Source: Brachybacterium paraconglomeratum (lineage in GTDB: Bacteria > Actinomycetota > Actinomycetes > Actinomycetales > Dermabacteraceae). Taken from it: DNA of 64,000 nucleotides. The position numbers and the translations under genes were made by a program. Positions 1 to 8,100 of this stretch are shown in pieces. The stretch spans positions 1-64,000 of the forward strand of contig NZ_ML133855.1 of NCBI RefSeq assembly GCF_003994255.1. Direction: 5' to 3'. Each line of letters starts with the position of its first letter. Positions within the stretch are counted from its first letter, which is position 1. The notes beneath the pieces were generated by a model that was not told where the DNA came from, did not search any database, and saw only the letters and a list, made by a program, of their open reading frames with translations.

Positions 1-2
1 AG

Positions 3-3000
3 TCCCAGCCCGTCACCCGCTACACCTATGACTCGCTCTCGCGCCTGTCCACGGTGACCGATGTCCGCTCGAACCTGTCGACCACCTACACGTGGGAGGG
101 CAGCACCACCCGGATCAAGACGATCACCCCGTCCGGGCTTGCCGGGTACACGCTGAACTACGCCGCGAACCCTGATGCGTCGGTCCCGACGCAGGTGGTC
201 AAGAACGTCCAGCGCGGCGCGCAGACCAGCGGCGGACAGCCGGTGCAGATCGCCTCGATCGTCTACAACGTGCCTGTCTCCGGGACCGGGCTGCCGAACC
301 TCTCCGAGGACGGGATCGCGGCGTGGGTGAAGGACGTGCCGGGCTCGGCCGAGCACCTCGGGCAGATGCCCGTGAACGGGTACGCGGTGTTCGGGCCGGA
401 CAAGCCCGTCACCGCGCTGGTCGGGACCGGGGTTGCGGCGGCGGATCTGCAGTACGCGGATCTGCAGTACATCAACTCCGAGGCCTACACGGTCAACACC
501 GCGTCCTACGGCGCCGGGGCCTGGCAGATCACCGCGACCCGGTACGACGACCAGGGCAACGTGACCCGCGAGCTCGACGCCACCGCGATCCAGACCGCGA
601 TCGCCGACCCCAGCCTCGACGGCCCTCAGGTTGATGACCTGGGCACGCGCACCGTCTTCAACGACGAGAAGAAGGACGCCGCGGGCACGGTGATCCTGCC
701 TGCTGGGTCCGTGGTGACAGAGACGTTCGGACCCGCACGCACGGTGATGCTCGCCGACGGCACCACGGACAGGCTGCGCCCCCACACCCTCACGACGTAC
801 GACGAGGGCGCACCGAACGGTGGGGTGAATCCCGCGACCGGGCAGGCCTATGCCCTGCCGACCACCGTCACCGTGAACGCCACCGATATGAACGACGGCG
901 TGACCACGGTGGTGGAGGAGGTCTCGAAGACCACCAACGGCTACGCCCCGATCGACGGAAAGGAGGCGGATGACCCGACCTCGGGCTGGGTCCTCGGCGT
1001 CCCGACGACCGTCGCCGACGCGGCGGGAAGAACTACGAAGCAGCGCTTCGATGCCCGCGGCAAGGTGCTCGAGACCCGTATGCCGGCCTCGAACGGCTCC
1101 GATGCCGGCACCACCAGGACGATCTACTACACCGCCGGTGCGAACTCGGCGGATGCGTCGTGCGGGGCGAGCGACCAGGCGAAGGCCTGGGCCGGCGAGC
1201 TCTGCCGCACCTATCCCGCGGCGGCGCCCAGCAGCGGCCCGACCCTGCCCTCGACGAAGGTCACCGGGTATGACTACTGGCTGGCCCCGACCACCACGGT
1301 AGAGACCTCCGGCTCCGCGACCCGCACCAGCGAGGTGAAGTACGACGCCGCGGGCCGGGCGGTGTGGGAGAAGACCTCCACCAGCGGCGTTGCCGGGTCG
1401 GTCGCGACCGAGGCAATCTTCACCCAGTACAACCCCACCACCGGCCTGGTCGACGCGGTCGGCGTCGCCGACCCGCTGGGCACCGGGATCGGCGGCGCGA
1501 AGGACACCTTCACCTACGACCTGTGGGGCAAGGAGACCAGCTACACCAACCAGCTGGGCGAGAAGACCTCCACCAGCTACGACACCGCCGCGCGCGTCAC
1601 CTCGATCGCGGACCCGAAGGGCACCACGACCTTCGCCTACGACGGCACTGACGCGAACGGGAAGCCCGAACGCCGCGGCGTGGTCACGACGCAGAAGGTC
1701 ACCCGGACCGGCGCCGAGGTCCTCACCTACACCGCGGCCTATGACCCCAGTGGTGCGATGACGACGGAGAAGCTGCCCGGCGGCATCACCGTCTCCCATC
1801 ACGTGGACGAGGCCGGGGAAGAGGTGGGACTGACCTACGCGGGACAGCTCACCGACCCCGAGACGGGCGATGTCACCTCGGGGGACTGGATCGCGTGGTC
1901 CCAGACCAACGACATCCTCGGCCGGGTCCGCACCGACCAGACCACGTTCGCCTCCGCCATCGCGACCACCGCCGGGATCCTCCCCGACGGCGGCACCACC
2001 GACGGGGAGATGACCGAACCGACCGGCGGGAACCCGCTGGACTTCGACCACCGCTTTACCTATGACAAGTCCGGGAACCTCGCCAAGGTCGAGGACCTCA
2101 CCGGCACCCCGGTCGAGGGCAGCGACGTCAGCCCCTACACGGTGCGGGACTACACCTTCACCACCAACGGCGCCCGCGCCACGCTGAAGGAGACGATCCG
2201 GGCCGACGGCACCCCCACCGGCACCGCCACCACCGGCATCGACCAGACCCTGACCTACGACACCGCCGACCGGCTCACCGGCGGCTACGTCTACGACCCG
2301 CTCGGCCGGCAGACGACCCTCCCCGCAGCCCACGCCCCGAACCCCGCCGGTGGCGACGTGCAGCTGGGGTACTTCGATGACGACCTTCCCCAGAAGGTCG
2401 CCCAGGACGGCACCACCACGACCTTCACCCTGGACGTAGCCAAGCGGCGCCTGGTCCAGGCGAGCGACACGGGCGGGGAGGTGACGACCACGACCCGGCA
2501 CTACACCGACTCCTCCGACAACCCCTCCTGGATCGAGACGAAGAGGCCCGACGGGTCCACCGAGACCCTCCGCTACACCAGCTCCATCAGCGGAGACCTC
2601 GGCGCCAGCATCGCCACTGACGGCGGCGTCTCCCTCATGCTCCCCAACATCCACGACGACATCACCACCACCATCCCGATTCCCGCCGGCACCCCCGCCA
2701 CCACGGCAGCAACCACCATCGCCGGCTGGTCCAGCTACACCGAATACGGCACCCCCATCGACCCCGCTCAGACAGAGACCGTCGGCACCAGCGCCGGCTA
2801 CGGCTGGCTCGGAGCCAAGGAACGCTCCACCACCGCCGAGACAGCGAACCTCACCCTCATGGGCGTCCGCTACTACAATCGGATCACTGGATCATTTACC
2901 AGCCCAGACCCAATCCCGGGTGCGAACGCCACCGCCTACAACTATCCCACGGACCCCATTAACTTCGACGACACCTCCGGAGAGCGTCCAAGAATGCGGC

Positions 3001-3398
3001 ACGACGGAGGGGGAATCGGCGGAAGTGCCGGCGGCGGCAGAAGAGTCGGCGGAGGGAAAGTAGCTGTAAGGGTCCCTCTCTATGGGAAAGCTTCCTATGC
3101 GCGAGCAAACAAGGCCTTTGACGTTCCGAAACAGTCCGGCGTGTATGTAGTCCATTTCAAGAGCGGCCACAAGTATGTTGGGCGCAGCAACAACATGTAC
3201 CGACGCATTGGTGAGCATCAGAACCGCGGGAAGTTTGATAAGCATGGCGGGATCTCCAAGATCACCTTCTCCAAGAAGAAGACGTCAAAGTCGCTGCGAC
3301 AGCAAGAGAACGATGCGTACTGGTATTGGCGAGGAGTCGTTGGAGAAGATAAAATGGACAACATCATCAAGCCCTGTCGGCACAGACAGTGCCGTTAA
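3..3398 (+). CDS. RHS-repeat polymorphic toxin, C-terminal GIY-YIG nuclease tip (5' partial)
   Basis: The reading frame is already open at the left edge, so the N-terminal part lies outside the window. The visible part is a long series of YD/RHS repeats (for example YTYDSLSRLSTVTD near base 20 and FDHRFTYDKSGNLAKVED near 2045). The core closes with MGVRYYNRITGSFTSPDP near 2860, the usual RHS core end, followed by DPINF. The variable tip from about 2980 ends in a nuclease-like domain: GVYVV (GIY) near 3140, KYVGRS (YIG) near 3170, MYRRIGEH with the conserved Arg, and QQENDAYW with a candidate catalytic Glu. This is the layout of a contact-dependent or secreted polymorphic toxin whose shell encloses a DNase tip. 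The tip is AT-richer than the core, which suggests tip exchange. Core assignment is firm; nuclease activity is inferred from motifs. Confidence 0.88.
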   Translation, partial: SQPVTRYTYDSLSRLSTVTDVRSNLSTTYTWEGSTTRIKTITPSGLAGYTLNYAANPDASVPTQVVKNVQRGAQTSGGQPVQIASIVYNVPVSGTGLPNLSEDGIAAWVKDVPGSAEHLGQMPVNGYAVFGPDKPVTALVGTGVAAADLQYADLQYINSEAYTVNTASYGAGAWQITATRYDDQGNVTRELDATAIQTAIADPSLDGPQVDDLGTRTVFNDEKKDAAGTVILPAGSVVTETFGPARTVMLADGTTDRLRPHTLTTYDEGAPNGGVNPATGQAYALPTTVTVNATDMNDGVTTVVEEVSKTTNGYAPIDGKEADDPTSGWVLGVPTTVADAAGRTTKQRFDARGKVLETRMPASNGSDAGTTRTIYYTAGANSADASCGASDQAKAWAGELCRTYPAAAPSSGPTLPSTKVTGYDYWLAPTTTVETSGSATRTSEVKYDAAGRAVWEKTSTSGVAGSVATEAIFTQYNPTTGLVDAVGVADPLGTGIGGAKDTFTYDLWGKETSYTNQLGEKTSTSYDTAARVTSIADPKGTTTFAYDGTDANGKPERRGVVTTQKVTRTGAEVLTYTAAYDPSGAMTTEKLPGGITVSHHVDEAGEEVGLTYAGQLTDPETGDVTSGDWIAWSQTNDILGRVRTDQTTFASAIATTAGILPDGGTTDGEMTEPTGGNPLDFDHRFTYDKSGNLAKVEDLTGTPVEGSDVSPYTVRDYTFTTNGARATLKETIRADGTPTGTATTGIDQTLTYDTADRLTGGYVYDPLGRQTTLPAAHAPNPAGGDVQLGYFDDDLPQKVAQDGTTTTFTLDVAKRRLVQASDTGGEVTTTTRHYTDSSDNPSWIETKRPDGSTETLRYTSSISGDLGASIATDGGVSLMLPNIHDDITTTIPIPAGTPATTAATTIAGWSSYTEYGTPIDPAQTETVGTSAGYGWLGAKERSTTAETANLTLMGVRYYNRITGSFTSPDPIPGANATAYNYPTDPINFDDTSGERPRMRHDGGGIGGSAGGGRRVGGGKVAVRVPLYGKASYARANKAFDVPKQSGVYVVHFKSGHKYVGRSNNMYRRIGEHQNRGKFDKHGGISKITFSKKKTSKSLRQQENDAYWYWRGVVGEDKMDNIIKPCRHRQCR

Positions 3399-3417
3399 CT
3401 CTGTGAAAGGTGGGGGA

Positions 3418-4341
3418 ATGTCCGAAGACGACTTCTGGAATCTTATCGCCGACGCTAGCGAGCGGGGCAAGCTAAGTATGCAGAAGCTTGAGAATTGCTT
3501 GGAGCGCCTCCCGGACGAGCAGATCATCGAGTTCGATGGCCATCTAATTGATCGGATCGACGAACTCGACATCGACCGTTGCTTGAAGGCGCTCCAACGT
3601 AATCCCGAGGTCGAACAGTCGATGTCCGACGACGGGCTCGAGTACCTGCTCTCTGGTGTGATCTCTCGGGGGCGAGAAGTGTTCGAGGAAGTGCGTCGTG
3701 ATGCCAGTGTGCTCGAATCTGGCCAGTGGTTCGAGCATGAAGACCTGCTTCATGTCGCGTCAGAGTTGATCGAGGCCCGCGAGGATTCGCCGCAAACAGC
3801 AACCTCGAGACGGGGGACTGTCAGTTCTCCGGCCCGAGTATTTAGTGAGCGCTATCCGGTTCCGCCGAAAGATCTCGAAACGGACTTCCCGGCGGACACC
3901 TTCGGATGGATCCTAGCCGATGTTCAAGATGCCAGCTTCCCGGCGATCGAAGAGCTAGTTTACAATGGCGGGTCGTTCGCGATCTACCCCGAAAGTGACA
4001 GTGATTCTGTGCGATCTGCGTTCGCGGGGCCCGCCGATGCCGCCTGCGAAAAATTGCGATCAGCTATCGATTTTAGGGAGATTCCCGGGCTTGTTCTAAA
4101 TATAAGTATCACAGTCGGCGATCAATCATACGGACCTGAGGTTCGGCCGATTTGCTCGAGGAACGGCCCATTTGACCTTCGGCCTGGGGTGGCAATTGGG
4201 ATAGATCGGCGGTCCCTCCCTAAGTCAGAGTCCCCTGAGCTAGATATCTTAGGCGCCTCGGTAGTCTTCGATGCACTTGAGGTATATTTCGCGGGCCATG
4301 CGCAAGAACTCGCCGCCATATCTCTCCTGCGAGGTTCTTGA
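3418..4341 (+). CDS. DUF4240 domain protein, probable immunity protein for the RHS toxin
   Basis: A 307-residue soluble protein whose N-terminal 110 residues match DUF4240: MSEDDFWNLI at the start, LPDEQIIEFD, and SDDGLEYLLSGVISRGREVF near residues 62-82. The rest has no domain I can name. The start is the ATG preceded by AAGGTGGGGG. An in-frame start inside the toxin (about 3175) would add 81 residues read from toxin-coding sequence and is rejected. It begins 19 bases after the toxin stop on the same strand, the standard position for an immunity gene, and shares the toxin tip's lower GC (TTT, ATA and TTA-rich codons near 4090-4260). DUF4240 proteins occur next to polymorphic toxins; the immunity role is inferred from position. 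Confidence 0.8.
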   Translation: MSEDDFWNLIADASERGKLSMQKLENCLERLPDEQIIEFDGHLIDRIDELDIDRCLKALQRNPEVEQSMSDDGLEYLLSGVISRGREVFEEVRRDASVLESGQWFEHEDLLHVASELIEAREDSPQTATSRRGTVSSPARVFSERYPVPPKDLETDFPADTFGWILADVQDASFPAIEELVYNGGSFAIYPESDSDSVRSAFAGPADAACEKLRSAIDFREIPGLVLNISITVGDQSYGPEVRPICSRNGPFDLRPGVAIGIDRRSLPKSESPELDILGASVVFDALEVYFAGHAQELAAISLLRGS

Positions 4342-5104
4342 TCAGGTCTACCGACAGTAATTGGCCAATGACTGATGTTTAACTGTCTTCAGTCGTAACG
4401 TCCCAGTACATAGCGCGACTCCTCTTAAGTGAGACTTCGGGGTTCTCCACTGAATATCGGTACGAGCCCTGGCAGGAAGGTGCACTGCGATAGGTCGCCG
4501 TTTGTGTGCCACTCGTCGGACCATCGGCCAATAGACGGCCCACTCCGGGGCGGTGCGGAAGACGGCTATCGTCGCAGGATGAGGGTGATGAAGCGGTTGC
4601 GTGAGCAGGAGGAGTGACCTGCTCAGCCCGCAGCCGAGCCTCCAGCCGGACCTGGGGCCGTCGCAGCGGGCAATCGATGCGGGATGCAAAGCCTTCGCAG
4701 GACGAGCAACCTCCGGGTTCACTCAGGGCCGCGATGTCCTCGTGACGCACAGGGGAGAAGTCCCGGAAAGCTCTCTTCTCTAGCGCCTTAACGGCGAACC
4801 TGCGAGCCCCCGGATCGATGGCCGCGTCTTCTGCATCGATGTCTGCTTCCCGACGATCTCTCCCGACGCAGTCTCCGACGAACTCGGCCCGGGGGTGAGC
4901 TGAGGTCGGGTTGACGCTCTCTGGGGGTGGTGGCGTGGTGCAAACCGCGCGCCGTTGGCTGGCTGCCACCGCTGCTGGCCGAGAGGGCAGGCGCATAGTT
5001 TGCACGCGGGGGTTACGGCCGAGACGTTCACACCGGTTTCCCCGATGGGCACTGAAGGGCCCCGCTCGATGAACGGCGGCGTGAGGCGTAACCGAATAGC
5101 CCCA

Positions 5105-5120
5105 TTGGGGTATACCCCAA
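5105..5120. promoter_or_regulatory. Perfect 16-base palindrome TTGGGGTATACCCCAA
   Basis: The left arm is shared with an overlapping hairpin CCCCATTGGGG (5100-5110), giving alternating C4/G4/C4 blocks. It resembles metal-sensor type operators with GGGG/CCCC arms, but no metal gene is nearby. It may be left over from a lost promoter. Confidence 0.3.
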
Positions 5121-5180
5121 CGAGACACTTGAGCCTGGACGTGCCCACGGTTCCCGTTAGGGTCCTTCGCCGTGATTTCG

Positions 5181-5194
5181 GGACAGATCTGTCC
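5181..5194. promoter_or_regulatory. Perfect 14-base palindrome GGACAGATCTGTCC
   Basis: An isolated perfect palindrome in the gene-free stretch. Its half-site GGACAG is shared with the stronger palindrome at 46589-46609 in front of the ABC exporter operon, so both may bind the same type of dimeric repressor. No adjacent gene explains it. Confidence 0.25.
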
Positions 5195-5570
5195 AGGTAA
5201 GTGCGTCGGCCACTTCAATGCGACAGGCTGCGTTATCGCGGGTCGAGTGAACCCGCTTCACGCGCTCGCACCTGCCTGCCGGCGAGGAAGTGCTGGCCGC
5301 GGGCGCCCGCGGTCGATGGGATCCTCTGCGCGTCTGGCGGCGGAACCGCGCCCGTGCTGCGCTCCGCGCGCCGGGCCGGGCGCTCCGTGCCGGGTGAGAC
5401 CCCTGTAGCCGGCATCGACGACGCGTCCGCCGCCCTGGACCCGCCGCTGAACAGCTTGCGCCCACCGAGCCTCGTCGTGTGCGAGTCTACGGCGGTGCCG
5501 GCCGACGGGGCGGGGCACGCGCGGAGGGACGGGTGATGACAGCGACGAACACGGCTCTGAAGGTGGGGCG

Positions 5571-6170
5571 ATGACGGCCGTCGGCGGATCCGGCGCCCGC
5601 GACGAGCCGAGCCCTGCGGGCCGGCGCGCCCCGCTGCAGCTGCGGGTCGGCGGGGCGAGCAGGGAGGAGCTGCACACCCGGCTCGCGAAGCTCGGCATCC
5701 AGCTGAACGACGGCGCGCGCACGCTTCTCGAGGATTCGTGCTTCGACACCCGCGCACCGGAGACGCTCGAGGTCGTGCAGCGCAGCCTCCAGCAGCTCGG
5801 CCTCGCCTCAGGCGGCACCCTCCCGCAGATCACCGCTGCGGCACGGGCGCAGGGTCTCGCCCCGCTGCCGCCGGACGCCGGCCCTTACCTCCGCCTCGCC
5901 ATCACGGACCAGGGGCAGGCCCCGGACTCGATCCTCTCCGCTGGGAGGGCACCGACCGGCGCCGTGCACGTCCACTCCGTACCTCTCCGCGCGGACCACG
6001 ACTACCCCAAGGGCTTCTATCTGCGTGTCGTCGACGGCGTCACCTGGCTGCGGGCCTTTCGCTGCGACGACGAGTACGTGTGGCCGGCCGACGCCGTCCT
6101 CGCCCTGCGGGCCCCCGAGGGGGGAGGGGTCCCCGCGTCATCTGACCGCGAGGCGGTGCCTGAGTGCTGA
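5571..6170 (+). CDS. Hypothetical protein, 199 residues
   Basis: The start ATG follows AAGGTGGGGCG. No signal peptide or membrane segment is present. The middle is a helical stretch (HTRLAKLGIQLNDGARTLLE near residues 35-55). The C-terminal half reads like a compact beta-rich domain, with YPKGFYLRVVDGVTWLRAF and CDDEYVWPADAVLALR near residues 144-183. I do not recognise the family. It stands alone: a decayed region lies upstream and the next gene starts 122 bases downstream. Codon use is normal for the window, so it is likely a real gene of unknown function. Confidence 0.62.
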   Translation: MTAVGGSGARDEPSPAGRRAPLQLRVGGASREELHTRLAKLGIQLNDGARTLLEDSCFDTRAPETLEVVQRSLQQLGLASGGTLPQITAAARAQGLAPLPPDAGPYLRLAITDQGQAPDSILSAGRAPTGAVHVHSVPLRADHDYPKGFYLRVVDGVTWLRAFRCDDEYVWPADAVLALRAPEGGGVPASSDREAVPEC

Positions 6171-6292
6171 GCGCACCGCGGCGTCCGCCCGAGCGGCGGC
6201 GCCTGAACGCACCGCGGCACCCTGCCGTCCCACCCCGTGGACGAAGTGGCCCAGATCACCGCCCCACGCCGTTCCTCTCCTAGGCTTCGAGA

Positions 6293-7150
6293 ATGTTCTC
6301 CTGCCTGTCGCCCGGAGCGCTGGGGCTCCCCCTGGACCACACCGCCGCCATCGATCTCGCGCTCGCGCACGGCTTCGGGGGCGTGGACCCCGACCCCGAG
6401 CACTTCCGCACCCTCCTGGCCGACGGCGGCCTCGAGGCGGTCTCCGCCCACGGTGCCGCCCTGCGGGCGAAGGGCCTGCAGTGGGGGATGGCCGGTCTCC
6501 CGATCGCGCTGGACGCCTCGGCAGAGGAGTTCCGCGCCGCCCTCGGCTCCCTGCCCGACGCCCTCGGGCTGCTCACCGCCGCCGGGGTCACCGCGGTCGG
6601 CACCTGGATCCGCCCCATGCACCGGACCCTCGACCACGCCGCCAACTGGCGTCTGCACGCCGGACGGCTCTCCCTGGTCTCCGAGATCCTCGCCGACCAC
6701 GGGTTGCGGCTCGGGCTGGAGTACATCGGGCCGAAGACCATCTGGTCCACTGAGCGTCACCCCTTCGTCCACGACATCACCGACGCCCGTGCCCTCATCG
6801 CCGAGACCGGCGCGAGCAACATCGGCCTGATCCTCGACAGCTATCACTGGTACACCGCCGGGGAGACCCCCGAGGACCTCACCGGCCTCGCCGCCTCCGA
6901 CATCGTCTCCGTCGACATCAACGACGCCCGCCCGGACCGGGCGCGTGACGAGCAGATGGACCTCGACCGCCGCCTGCCCTACGACACCGGGGTGATCGAC
7001 CTCGACGGGTTCATGGGAGCGATCCGCACCGCCGGGTACACCGGCCCCGTGAAGGTCGAGCCGTTCATGAAGAGCCTCGCCGAGCAGCCCGTCGACGAGG
7101 TCCTCGCCGACATCTCCTCCCGCCTGGACCGGGCGATCACCGGCGCCTGA
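6293..7150 (+). CDS. Sugar phosphate isomerase/epimerase (xylose isomerase-like TIM barrel)
   Basis: 285 residues with the AP-endonuclease-2/xylose isomerase-like TIM barrel fold. Metal-ligand-type motifs appear in order: LGLEYIGPK (Glu), LILDSYHWYTAG (Asp and His), VSVDINDARPDRARDEQ and VKVEPFMKSL (C-terminal Glu). These enzymes isomerise or epimerise sugars, keto-sugars or inositol derivatives using a divalent metal in the cytoplasm. The substrate cannot be read from sequence. There is no Shine-Dalgarno site; a TAGGCT hexamer at 6281-6286 ends six bases before the ATG, so the mRNA is probably leaderless. It is separate from the catabolic locus at 9788-18263 but of the same superfamily as two of its enzymes. 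Confidence 0.85.
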   Translation: MFSCLSPGALGLPLDHTAAIDLALAHGFGGVDPDPEHFRTLLADGGLEAVSAHGAALRAKGLQWGMAGLPIALDASAEEFRAALGSLPDALGLLTAAGVTAVGTWIRPMHRTLDHAANWRLHAGRLSLVSEILADHGLRLGLEYIGPKTIWSTERHPFVHDITDARALIAETGASNIGLILDSYHWYTAGETPEDLTGLAASDIVSVDINDARPDRARDEQMDLDRRLPYDTGVIDLDGFMGAIRTAGYTGPVKVEPFMKSLAEQPVDEVLADISSRLDRAITGA

Positions 7151-7178
7151 GCCGGATCGTCGGCTCGCGTCGACCGGA

Positions 7179-7199
7179 GCGCCGGCCCGTTTCCGGCGC
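7179..7199. terminator. Hairpin between convergent genes
   Basis: GCGCCGG and CCGGCGC arms around a seven-base loop, lying between the stops of the isomerase (plus strand) and the small TUDOR-like gene (minus strand). There is no long T run, as is usual at this GC content. Likely a bidirectional terminator. Confidence 0.45.
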
Positions 7200-7206
7200 G
7201 GACGGA

Positions 7207-7374
7207 CTATGCCCAGGGCTCGAGCTCGTCCTCGCGGAAGTAGAGCTGCTGGCTGCCGCCGAAGCGCACCAGGATCGTGCCGTCGTCCTCGCGGAAGTAC
7301 ACGACGGTCCCGTACTGGTGCTGCATGGGGCCGTCCGTCGCGCGGACCCCGTCCCCGATGCTGAAGCTCGACAT
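7207..7374 (-). CDS. Small TUDOR/KOW-like protein, 55 residues
   Basis: The start ATG at 7374 is preceded on the minus strand by GGAGGA at good spacing. A longer frame reaching 8058 would overlap the gene on the opposite strand and is rejected. The sequence FSIGDGVRATDGPMQHQYGT, then VVYFREDDGTILVRF and a terminal FREDELEPW, is a single small beta-barrel of the type used to bind RNA, peptides or other proteins (SH3/TUDOR/KOW-like). It has no membrane segment. It is convergent with the upstream isomerase and divergent from the membrane protein at 7588. Function unknown; a regulatory or adaptor role would be a guess. Confidence 0.7.
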   Translation of the reverse strand: MSSFSIGDGVRATDGPMQHQYGTVVYFREDDGTILVRFGGSQQLYFREDELEPWA

Positions 7375-7587
7375 GGTGCTCTCCTCCGTGGTCGCGCGCC
7401 CGAGGGCCGGGCAGGTCGCTCTGCTCGCCCCCAGCCTCTCGCGCCGGGAGCGACGCCGCCAGGGCCGAATGTCATCGGGCCTCGCCCCGCTCCTGACCAC
7501 GTCGACCGGAGGGGACGCTGGGGTCCGTGCCACATCCGGCCGTGATCGCGCGATGCCGCAGGGGCGCCGAGGCGCAGGATGGGAGAC

Positions 7588-8073
7588 ATGACCGAGCCGT
7601 CCGCCGCCGCGCCCGCGAGCCCCGCACGCACAGACCTGCCCTTCCGTCTGCTCGCCCTCGTCTGGGTGATCGCCGGCGGGCTCACTGCGGCGGTCACCGG
7701 TCCGCTCGGCCTCGAGCACGGCTCCTGGTCCGCGGCCTTCCAGGTGCTCGTCGGCGGCGTGCTGCAGGGAGTGCTCGGCATCGCGCAGCACGGCCTCGCC
7801 GCCCGGGCCCCCGGCCGCGGCGTGCTCCTGGCCGAGCTGCTCACCTGGAACCTCGGCGGCCTCGCCGTGATCGGCGGGACCGTGCTCGGGGCGCCGCTGC
7901 TGGTCGACGCGGGCGGCGCGCTGCTGGTGGTGACGATGATGCTGATGCTCCGCGCCGTCGGACGCCGGGCCGGCGGGCCCACCTGGCTGCTGTGGGTGTT
8001 CCGCGCCGCGCTGGTGCTGACCGCGCTGTCGATCCCCGTCGGGCTCGTCCTCGCCCACCTCCGCGCCGCCTGA
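7588..8073 (+). CDS. Small integral membrane protein, four predicted helices
   Basis: 161 residues, strongly hydrophobic, with four membrane segments near residues 15-37, 50-70, 78-118 (possibly two) and 135-155. No catalytic or transport motif is visible. I choose the ATG at 7588 over one nine bases earlier because CAGGAT (7575-7580) sits seven bases before it like a -10 box of a leaderless gene, and no ribosome binding site is present. It ends 27 bases from the convergent lipoprotein gene. It resembles the many small actinobacterial membrane proteins of unknown function. Confidence 0.68.
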   Translation: MTEPSAAAPASPARTDLPFRLLALVWVIAGGLTAAVTGPLGLEHGSWSAAFQVLVGGVLQGVLGIAQHGLAARAPGRGVLLAELLTWNLGGLAVIGGTVLGAPLLVDAGGALLVVTMMLMLRAVGRRAGGPTWLLWVFRAALVLTALSIPVGLVLAHLRAA

Positions 8074-8100
8074 CCCGGACCGGCCCGGCCGGCGCAGTGG

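Larger units (their letters stand above)
4342..5570. other. 1.2 kb without a convincing gene, probably decayed accessory DNA
   Basis: Open frames occur on both strands, but none combines a ribosome binding site, the third-position GC bias of neighbouring genes and a recognisable domain. Base composition is mixed: AT-richer near 4342-4600, GC-rich from about 5200. Two perfect short palindromes lie inside it (5105-5120 and 5181-5194). Its position behind a toxin/immunity pair suggests remnants of earlier tips or insertion sequences, but I cannot identify any remnant. Confidence 0.5.

Noticed and set aside
4379..5218. 279-codon open frame on the minus strand in the gene-free region
   Set aside because: No ribosome binding site, no codon bias and no recognisable domain; several overlapping frames look equally poor.
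6293..7150. Membership of the TIM-barrel gene in the catabolic regulon
   Set aside because: No copy of GGAAAGCGGTTGC lies upstream, and two unrelated genes plus a convergent gene separate it from the locus.
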